Below, piece by piece: positions 1-5,636 of a stretch of DNA of 8,181 bases; the first letter of the stretch is position 1, and the number at the start of each line of letters is the position of its first letter. Below the pieces are notes generated by a model. That model ran no database searches. It was given only the letters and a program-made list of their open reading frames with translations, and was not told where the DNA came from. This stretch comes from Ruminococcus sp. UBA4275 (GTDB lineage: Bacteria > Bacillota > Clostridia > Oscillospirales > Ruminococcaceae), in the NCBI GenBank assembly GCA_002395085.1, contig DGVV01000139.1:1-8181 (forward strand), written 5' to 3'. The translations under genes were made by a program, and so were the position numbers.

Positions 1-46
1 AGCGCCCCATTATAATCATCGCGCAGCGATACCTTTATCGACAACA

Positions 47-80
47 AGCCCCGAAGCGATCATCCGATCACTTCGGGGCT
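47..80 (-). terminator. Intrinsic terminator of the S8 protease gene
   Basis: A perfect 10-bp inverted repeat (AGCCCCGAAG at 47-56, CTTCGGGGCT at 71-80) encloses a 14-base loop. GATC at 58-61 and GATC at 66-69 can pair inside that loop and extend the stem after one mismatch. Read on the minus strand, the hairpin begins 58 bases past the TAA stop of the protease and is followed by a moderately U-rich tail (TTGTTGT). On the plus strand the following bases (GAATTGCTG) are not T-rich, so the signal favours the minus strand. The U tract is imperfect. Bases 1-46 hold nothing else I can support apart from a small ATCGC/GCGAT dyad at 18-30. Confidence 0.75.
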
Positions 81-92
81 GAATTGCTGTCC

Positions 93-119
93 TGCGAACC
101 GGTCAGAAACCGGTGCGCA
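93..119 (-). other. Second hairpin in the protease 3' untranslated region
   Basis: ACCGGT at 98-103 and ACCGGT at 109-114 form a 6-bp stem with a 5-base loop. After one A/G mismatch the stem resumes as TGCG (93-96) with CGCA (116-119). It lies between the protease stop codon and the terminator hairpin at 47-80 and has no U tract of its own. It may stabilise the 3' end of the mRNA or help termination; this role is inferred. Confidence 0.45.
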
Positions 120-138
120 TTCTTATTTGCCGATCAGC

Positions 139-3100
139 TTATGCTTCCTGATCCTGCTTTCTGCGCAGAATGCCGGAACGCTGCATCAGGAATGCACCTG
201 CCAGCATCAGCAGAACTGCACCTGCTGCGGAGGCAGCCGCCGTCGGGACATTGTTGCCGGTCTGCGGCAGATCAACTGCTGCACCGCTCTCATCCGTACC
301 CTGACCGGTCATCGGATCAACCGTATAGGTATCCAGAATGTTGTCATCCTCGTCATACAGCGTGATCGCCACAGAACCGTCTCTGTTCACGAATGCGCTG
401 GCGCTTGCAGCCTTTCCGTCCTTGCGCACCGCATAATCGCGGACTGCCATATCTGCCAGTTCATCGCGGGTGAATGCGCCTGCGGGGAGTTCCGGCTCAT
501 AGACCTGAGAGAGATCCTGCTCCGTGCCGTTGCTGTCCGCGCATTTAAGCGTCACAGGGTCAACCGTATAAGACTCTGCTGCGCTGCCGGTTTCATCCAG
601 CAGCACGATGGTAACTGTGCCGTCCGGATTGATCACCGTCTGCGCATCTGCTGCTGCAAACGGTGCGTGCATCAGCGCCATGTTCTTGAGATTCTCGATG
701 GGGGTAAACCGGAAGGCATCCGCTGCGACATCCTTGCGGCAGATGAGCTGTTCCGAGTCGTTGCCGATCCAGTTGACACAAACCGAACCGTCCTCCTGCG
801 GGAAGGTCTGAGCGAACGTTTCCATGCCGAAGACGGTCATTTTCAGACCGTCCGGTCTCATTTCATACGTAAAGTCAAAGCTGTCGCCGGTTGCGATGTC
901 AACAATCACGCCGGTATTGTCGCTGCCGAAGCAGTAATAGCTCTCCGCGCTGCACCAGACGCTGCTGCGGAAGATGTCCTCTGCCGGTTCCTGTGTGCTG
1001 AGCAGGTCAACCGGATTGCCCTGCGAATCTGTGCCTGCCGCAGTCAGCGGATCGACGACGTAGCACTCAGCGCCGTCACCGAGGATCACAGCGATTGTGC
1101 CGGAATCCGTCATCGGCTCAAAGGTGACATCCTTCTCCTTCAGCTTCTTGTCACCGAAGAAATCCAGTGCCAGTCTGCCCAGTTCCGGATTCGTATAAAC
1201 GCCCAGCTGGCCGAGGGATGCTGCGCCCGTATTGAACATATACGTAACTGTGCCTTCCTCAGTCACCAGAATCGCGTTCTGTGCATTGAGAATCGAATAG
1301 GTATAGCTTGCCTCGCCGTCAAAGGTCACTGTGTAGTCATCGACCGCATAGGTCATTTCAGCGGTCTTGCCGTCCGCCTGATTCATCACGCGCACCTTGC
1401 CGGTTTCAGGATCAATCTCCCAGTAGCCGAAGGAATCGTTGCCTGCAACCTTCCAGACATTTGCTGCCATATCATCGAAAGAAATCGGGCTGAGCGAGAA
1501 GTCACCGAGCATATCGGAGAAGCCGGCACCGGTAAGGTGATCGACTTTTCCGCTGAGAAGCGGCATATTCTGACCCGTACCGTGCAGATCTGCATACACG
1601 GTGACATGAACCAGACCGTCCAGATCGGTGTAAGACTTCGTGCCGGTGACTGCAATATCCGGAGCCATCTCAGCAATCATCGTGCTGACACGGTTGAGAA
1701 TCTGGTTTGTCGTGTAGAAAGAGAACGTATCTGCGTCGATTTCTCCTTTGTAGCGCAGCGTGGTTTCTGCCGAATCGGAGCAAAGGCGCACAGTATCCGC
1801 ATTGATCTGCTTGACTGTCATCTTCTCGCCTGCCAGCGTGAGCTTGCCCTTCGCAAACTTGTATGTACCCGCTGTGCGGATTGCGCCGTCTTCATACTGA
1901 TACACGGTCACATTTTTGCCGTCAAAGATATAGTATGCGTCGTTTGCAGAATAGAGACCAGCCTGAAATTCGGCTGCATCTGCCGCCTCAGATTCAGCCA
2001 CAGACATATTGAATGCCTTATCGACTGCGGTAAAGCAATAGCTGCTGAGATCGGTGATGTCATACGCAATGGTGAAGCTGCCGTTCTCATCCGGCTGTGC
2101 GGGAATCACATCGCAGAAATTGATCGCGCCAAGCTCGCGTTCGGTTGCGTCTCCGACGAGAATATGTCCGAGAACCGGAAGATTCTGCGAATCGTATTCG
2201 CCATGAAAGAACGTGGTCATCTCGGAGAGCGGGAACTGAACTGCCGTTGCTGCATGATACAGCAGATCCGGGCTCGCCTCAGCCGGTGCTTCCGGATCGT
2301 ATTCACCGGCAAGACCGCCGTTGCCGGCACCCGTGATAAAGATGCCGTCCAGTGCCTGATCCGTTGCCGTCAGATGCAGAATGGTTCTGCCATTTTCCTC
2401 ACTGATGTCCCAGACCAGCTCCGGTGCGCTCTTGTCAATCACGAACGGCAGGCTGACCGTCTGCACCTTCTCCTCTGCGCCCTGATAGTCAATATGGCCG
2501 CTGATGACGCCGACATAGCTGCCTTCTTCCAGTTCCTCCAGCGAATCAACCGGCTCAGCGGTAAAGCCCGCGTGCGCTCCGGGGATGGCAAGCGGCTCGC
2601 CCTTTGCCACAAGATTGCCGTCTGCATCGTAAACATCCAGACCGCTGCCAATATACGCTCTCAGGTTCTCGTTGTTGAGACCGAACGTATCTGCAAGACC
2701 GTCGCCGTTCGGGGAAACGTAGTTGCCGTCTGCCATAGTATAGAGCTGCATGAGCTGCTCCTGCGTACCGTATGCAAAGATGAGACTTGTCAAATCCGGA
2801 TTATCCTGTTCAAGCTCCTCAGCCGGAATCTGCGCGATAATCTCCTTGACCGCCTTTGCCGCATTGGAAACCGATGTGCCTGCCATAATGCCGCCTGCAC
2901 CAATCGGAATCACAGGGGTCGCAGCAGCTTCATTGAAGATCGGGAGTGCTGCCCAGTCGCCGTAGAAGCCAAGCACCGGCACGGAAATATCACAGCAGTT
3001 ATCCGCGCCGCTCAGCAGCAGATAGCCTTCCACAAAGAAGCCGTTGACAAACGACTCCATAATGGCTGCCGTCTGTGCCGCATCCAGCGAAACCTCGATA

Positions 3101-5286
3101 TGCTCGGTTCTGCTCTCACCTGCTGCCACGCTGCACAGTGCAGAGCAGTCTGCCGATGCGTTGAGCGGCTGCTGACCGGAAATCACAGCCATACCGAAAT
3201 CCTCGTTCATCTCCGAATCCATTGTGGTAAGGACGAGGCGTGCCTCCGAGAAGCTGACATCCTCATCACTGATATTCGAGAGGTTGATGTCAAAGCCGAA
3301 GGAATCCGTCAGCTTATCATAGAGGTTAATCTTTGCGTCGTTCTCGTCATTCGTCATGATGACCTTATCTGCGAGCAGATTGTTCAGGTTGACAAGACCT
3401 GCACCCTGCCGTCTGGGCGTGACGTACATCCCGTCTTCCTCATAGGGAACAGCAGAGTTCATCAGCAGATTGCGGATGTAGCGCACCTTCTCAGAGCCGC
3501 TGAGCTGAATGCCCTGCTTCTCCAGATACTCGCACACGACCGCCGTGCAGCCTGCCAGATACGGCGAGGACATTGAAGTACCGTCTGCAATCTTTGTACC
3601 CTCGTTATATGCAGCAGATTCCACCTGTCCGCCGATGCCCATGATGTCCGGCTCGCACTTGAGCGACTGCTTGACGCCCCAGCTCGAAAAGCTGCTGACA
3701 GCGGATTCAATCGGAATGTCCATCGTGCCTTCCACAAAGGAAACAGTACCGTTTTCATCCGCAAGAAGTGCTTCACCCGATGCATATTCAATGACGCAGC
3801 CCGGCATAATCGGATCCATCACAGCCTGGAACATTTTTTCGCCCGGATAATTGATAATGATAATTCCGACTGCACCGGCAGCAGCAGCCGCAGCAGCCTT
3901 TTCTGTAAAGGTGATTTCACCGCGGCGGACCAGTGCGATCTTGCCGGTAAGATCCTTGCCTGCAAAATCCTGCTCATAGCCCAGACCGCAGAAAACATAC
4001 GGCATTTCCTCAGCAAACACCTCATTCAGCGCTTCCGATTCGTCCGTCAGGGTATAGGGGAGCTTATCCCCGCCGTGCATCATGTAATTTGCGGAAAGGG
4101 TAAATTTGTTATCAGCAGCCGCAACAGTCAGCACAGCAGAATCCGCAGGCTCATCGCAAAGCTGGGTGACATCCGGATTCTCCGGCTGATTGATAAAGCC
4201 CATATCAGAACCGTCACCGTCATTGCCCGCAGATTTGCAGATCACGATGCCCGCGTTCTCTGCCGCACGGTACAGGTCTGTATAAACGGAATTCTCCTCA
4301 TCCTCAAACAGTTCCATTGCACCGCCGAAGCTCATGTTGATCACGTCTGCATGGAGCTTCACAGCATCTTCTGTCGCGGCAATGACAGCCGTAATATCCA
4401 CACTTCTCGTGCCGTGGATACCGGTTGCAAAGAACAGAATCTGCGCATTTTTCGCAATGCCGGAGATCTCCTTGCCGTCTGCATCCACAAAGGCATTGCC
4501 CGCCGCGATGCCGGCAACGTGCGTACCGTGGAAGGTCTCAGAATCCGTATCCGGCACATCTCCATAAGGATCGGCATCGACATAATCCACAACATAGGGC
4601 AGCTTATTGCTGAGATACGCTCTGTCAGGGTCTGCGGGAATGTTCAGACCGATTGTATTCACGACCTCAGCGATGTCCTCTTTACTCAGCGCGGTCTCGA
4701 TGGAATCATCCATCGGGGCAAACATCGGATGCGTTGTATCCAGCTCCGTGTCGATGACAGCAACAACTCTGCCTTCACCGTAGCAGCCGGTCACATCATA
4801 ATATGACTCCACAGCGCCGAGCGCCTTTGCTGTTGCCATCTGCGGAACAGTAATATTCTTCACACGCGAAACGCCCTCTACATAAGGCAGCGCACGCACT
4901 GCATCCAGCAGTTCCGGCGGAAGCATACAGGAGAAGCCATTGCAGAGAATGCTGTATCTGTAGCCGATTTTCAGTTCCGGATACAGCGCCGCGATCTCAT
5001 CCGCAACGATGTCCTGCACCGATGCAATCTGCTGCACCTTTTCCACTGCTTCGCCGGTCTCCAGATATGCCGCACCTGCGCCGCTTGCTTCCTGTGAATT
5101 CAGCACCGCTTCACCCGCAACCTTGACGATGACCTGTACCGGCGCGCTGTAAGCATCTGATGCAGATGCAGAAGCAGCACTTTCGGCTGCCGCAGCGGAC
5201 AGGACGCCCGTGCCGGCCAGACCGGTGCAGCCAATGGCTGCCGCCGCCGTCAGGCTGAGTGCCTTGAGGAACAGTTTGTTTTTCAA
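139..5286 (-). CDS. Cell-wall-anchored subtilisin-family (S8) serine protease, lactocepin/C5a-peptidase type
   Basis: This 1715-residue exported endopeptidase probably cleaves proteins at the cell surface. From the TTG start the order is: signal peptide (about 1-40, Lys-rich then Ala/Leu-rich); I9-like propeptide (about 49-150); S8 catalytic domain (about 165-635) with Asp179 in VIDTELD, His253 in HGTHVAG, oxyanion Asn355 in AGND and Ser571 in GTSMSSP; a PA domain inserted at about 425-520; an Fn3-like region (about 655-780); a SPNGDG motif at 858-863 seen in lactocepin relatives; a stalk of alternating modules (about 1108-1672); and an LPQTG signal at 1673-1677 with a hydrophobic segment and basic tail. 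All catalytic residues are present, so it is probably active. The Asp motif reads DTELD where DTGID/DTGVD is more usual. The gene is monocistronic, with its own promoter and terminator. Family assignment is secure; the substrate is unknown. Confidence 0.95.
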   Translation of the reverse strand: MKNKLFLKALSLTAAAAIGCTGLAGTGVLSAAAAESAASASASDAYSAPVQVIVKVAGEAVLNSQEASGAGAAYLETGEAVEKVQQIASVQDIVADEIAALYPELKIGYRYSILCNGFSCMLPPELLDAVRALPYVEGVSRVKNITVPQMATAKALGAVESYYDVTGCYGEGRVVAVIDTELDTTHPMFAPMDDSIETALSKEDIAEVVNTIGLNIPADPDRAYLSNKLPYVVDYVDADPYGDVPDTDSETFHGTHVAGIAAGNAFVDADGKEISGIAKNAQILFFATGIHGTRSVDITAVIAATEDAVKLHADVINMSFGGAMELFEDEENSVYTDLYRAAENAGIVICKSAGNDGDGSDMGFINQPENPDVTQLCDEPADSAVLTVAAADNKFTLSANYMMHGGDKLPYTLTDESEALNEVFAEEMPYVFCGLGYEQDFAGKDLTGKIALVRRGEITFTEKAAAAAAAGAVGIIIINYPGEKMFQAVMDPIMPGCVIEYASGEALLADENGTVSFVEGTMDIPIESAVSSFSSWGVKQSLKCEPDIMGIGGQVESAAYNEGTKIADGTSMSSPYLAGCTAVVCEYLEKQGIQLSGSEKVRYIRNLLMNSAVPYEEDGMYVTPRRQGAGLVNLNNLLADKVIMTNDENDAKINLYDKLTDSFGFDINLSNISDEDVSFSEARLVLTTMDSEMNEDFGMAVISGQQPLNASADCSALCSVAAGESRTEHIEVSLDAAQTAAIMESFVNGFFVEGYLLLSGADNCCDISVPVLGFYGDWAALPIFNEAAATPVIPIGAGGIMAGTSVSNAAKAVKEIIAQIPAEELEQDNPDLTSLIFAYGTQEQLMQLYTMADGNYVSPNGDGLADTFGLNNENLRAYIGSGLDVYDADGNLVAKGEPLAIPGAHAGFTAEPVDSLEELEEGSYVGVISGHIDYQGAEEKVQTVSLPFVIDKSAPELVWDISEENGRTILHLTATDQALDGIFITGAGNGGLAGEYDPEAPAEASPDLLYHAATAVQFPLSEMTTFFHGEYDSQNLPVLGHILVGDATERELGAINFCDVIPAQPDENGSFTIAYDITDLSSYCFTAVDKAFNMSVAESEAADAAEFQAGLYSANDAYYIFDGKNVTVYQYEDGAIRTAGTYKFAKGKLTLAGEKMTVKQINADTVRLCSDSAETTLRYKGEIDADTFSFYTTNQILNRVSTMIAEMAPDIAVTGTKSYTDLDGLVHVTVYADLHGTGQNMPLLSGKVDHLTGAGFSDMLGDFSLSPISFDDMAANVWKVAGNDSFGYWEIDPETGKVRVMNQADGKTAEMTYAVDDYTVTFDGEASYTYSILNAQNAILVTEEGTVTYMFNTGAASLGQLGVYTNPELGRLALDFFGDKKLKEKDVTFEPMTDSGTIAVILGDGAECYVVDPLTAAGTDSQGNPVDLLSTQEPAEDIFRSSVWCSAESYYCFGSDNTGVIVDIATGDSFDFTYEMRPDGLKMTVFGMETFAQTFPQEDGSVCVNWIGNDSEQLICRKDVAADAFRFTPIENLKNMALMHAPFAAADAQTVINPDGTVTIVLLDETGSAAESYTVDPVTLKCADSNGTEQDLSQVYEPELPAGAFTRDELADMAVRDYAVRKDGKAASASAFVNRDGSVAITLYDEDDNILDTYTVDPMTGQGTDESGAAVDLPQTGNNVPTAAASAAGAVLLMLAGAFLMQRSGILRRKQDQEA
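142..270 (-). other. LPQTG sortase cell-wall sorting signal
   Basis: The last 43 residues of the protease are LPQTG (codons at 256-270), a short linker, a hydrophobic span rich in Ala, Leu, Val and Met (about 1681-1701), and a tail with an RR-K cluster ending in QDQEA. This is the standard tripartite signal cut by a class A-type sortase between Thr and Gly, followed by linkage to peptidoglycan. LPQTG begins exactly at the last residue of the final stalk repeat, so there is no separate proline-rich wall spacer. No sortase gene is in the window. Confidence 0.93.
271..1965 (-). repeat. Alternating beta-rich modules (A1-B0-A2-B1-A3-B2-B3) in the protease stalk
   Basis: Reading the stalk by eye gives two module types. 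B modules of about 65-75 residues (1194-1267, 1362-1430, 1527-1594, 1605-1672) share a DG-V-hydrophobic strand and then a gapless 20-residue block: YVVDPLTAAGTDSQGNPVDL in B1, YTVDPVTLKCADSNGTEQDL in B2 and YTVDPMTGQGTDESGAAVDL in B3. B1 and B3 match at 12 of those 20 positions. B0 has the weaker GKVDHLTGAGFSDMLGDFSL. A modules of about 75 residues (1108-1182, 1277-1353, 1441-1518) share an LY/VW start, an aromatic strand, a Gly-containing turn and a TY strand, resembling small beta-barrel or lipocalin-like folds. B1-B3 are clear. B0 and the A set are inference from weak similarity. Confidence 0.6.
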
Positions 5287-5304
5287 ATCAATACCATCCT
5301 TTCT
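5284..5304 (-). promoter_or_regulatory. Ribosome binding site and TTG start of the protease
   Basis: On the minus strand AGAAAGG (5304-5298) is followed 11 bases later by TTG (5286-5284). TTG is followed at once by a typical signal-peptide beginning (KNKLFLK and a long hydrophobic run). The in-frame ATG at 5412 lies upstream of a good promoter (5339-5368), so a transcript from that promoter cannot contain it. The next in-frame Met is residue 121, which would lose the signal peptide. The spacing is slightly long, and an ATT codon at 5292 is a less likely alternative. Confidence 0.75.
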
Positions 5305-5308
5305 GTGA

Positions 5309-5326
5309 ACAGACTGTGAGGTCTGT
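5309..5326 (-). promoter_or_regulatory. Dyad in the protease 5' leader
   Basis: ACAGAC (5309-5314) and GTCTGT (5321-5326) form a perfect 6-bp inverted repeat around a 6-base centre. It lies between the expected transcription start (about 5331-5333) and the ribosome binding site. It could be an operator for a dimeric regulator overlapping the early transcribed region, or a short leader hairpin near the Shine-Dalgarno. The sequence does not decide between these. Confidence 0.35.
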
Positions 5327-5338
5327 GTGATAAATACA

Positions 5339-5368
5339 AGTATAACACAGAACAGGACAAGTTGTAAA
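5339..5368 (-). promoter_or_regulatory. Sigma-A-type promoter of the protease gene
   Basis: On the minus strand the -35 is TTTACA (5368-5363, five of six consensus bases), the spacer is 18 bp, and the -10 is TATACT (5344-5339, five of six), preceded by TG-T as an extended -10. Transcription would start near 5331-5333, leaving a leader of about 45 bases before the TTG codon. The promoter falls within the longest open frame and is the main reason for rejecting the upstream ATG. Confidence 0.75.
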
Positions 5369-5569
5369 GCAGCGCAAGAAAACAATAAGAATTTCATCAT
5401 AATTTTTAGCATGAAAGTCTAAGAAACACCGTATTTTCCATACATTCTTTTGTGAAGTATGCTGCCGCAAGATCGTTCTAATTCTGATAGTTTACGTCTC
5501 AAAATGAAGCCCGCCCCGCCCTGAAAAGGCGTACATATTTTGATCAGATGCACAAATTTTTGTTCACCA
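5369..5569. other. AT-rich spacer between the two divergent promoters
   Basis: The gene gap is 350 bases in all (5287-5636), and this is the part between the two -35 boxes. I see no convincing coding frame, RNA gene or riboswitch in it. It holds a short C-rich patch at about 5509-5520 and T-rich stretches near 5535-5562. ATCGTTCT at 5472-5479 is the exact inverted copy of AGAACGAT at 5575-5582, which sits inside the spacer of the rightward promoter. TTCACCATTG (5563-5572) is imperfectly repeated as TTCACATTG (5582-5590). These may be regulator sites, but such short repeats also arise by chance. Confidence 0.4.
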
Positions 5570-5599
5570 TTGACAGAACGATTCACATTGTGGTATAAT
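5570..5599 (+). promoter_or_regulatory. Consensus sigma-A-type promoter of the LRR-dockerin gene
   Basis: TTGACA (5570-5575) and TATAAT (5594-5599) are both perfect consensus hexamers, separated by 18 bp, and TGG just before the -10 supplies an extended -10 element. Transcription should start near 5606, giving a leader of about 30 bases. By sequence it is the stronger of the two divergent promoters, so expression may depend on repression rather than activation. That last point is inference. Confidence 0.88.
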
Positions 5600-5620
5600 A
5601 TAAAGAGAAATATAATCAAA

Positions 5621-5628
5621 AAGGGGGA
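5621..5628 (+). promoter_or_regulatory. Ribosome binding site of the LRR-dockerin gene
   Basis: AAGGGGGA lies eight bases before ATG at 5637. It is a strong Shine-Dalgarno-like purine run at normal spacing and fixes the start of the downstream gene, whose first residues form a signal peptide. Confidence 0.8.
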
Positions 5629-5636
5629 AGCACAAT

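Noticed and set aside
127..3576. A 1149-codon open frame on the plus strand opposite the protease
   Set aside because: It is antisense to a clear S8 protease with full catalytic motifs. Its translation is rich in Cys, Arg, His and Ile with no domain, signal or repeat logic. It is best explained as an open shadow frame produced by codon bias of the real gene.
4075..4806. A 243-codon plus-strand open frame antisense to the catalytic domain
   Set aside because: It has the same Cys/His/Arg/Ile-rich shadow composition, shows no domain I recognise, and overlaps the most conserved part of the protease.
5283..5297. A four-codon leader ORF (ATG-GTA-TTG-ATT-TGA) whose stop overlaps the TTG start
   Set aside because: The Shine-Dalgarno directly abuts this ATG, leaving no spacing for initiation, so it is probably incidental.
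5284..5412. ATG at 5412 as the protease start
   Set aside because: The promoter (5339-5368) lies downstream of it, and a Shine-Dalgarno plus a proper signal peptide begin at the TTG at 5286.
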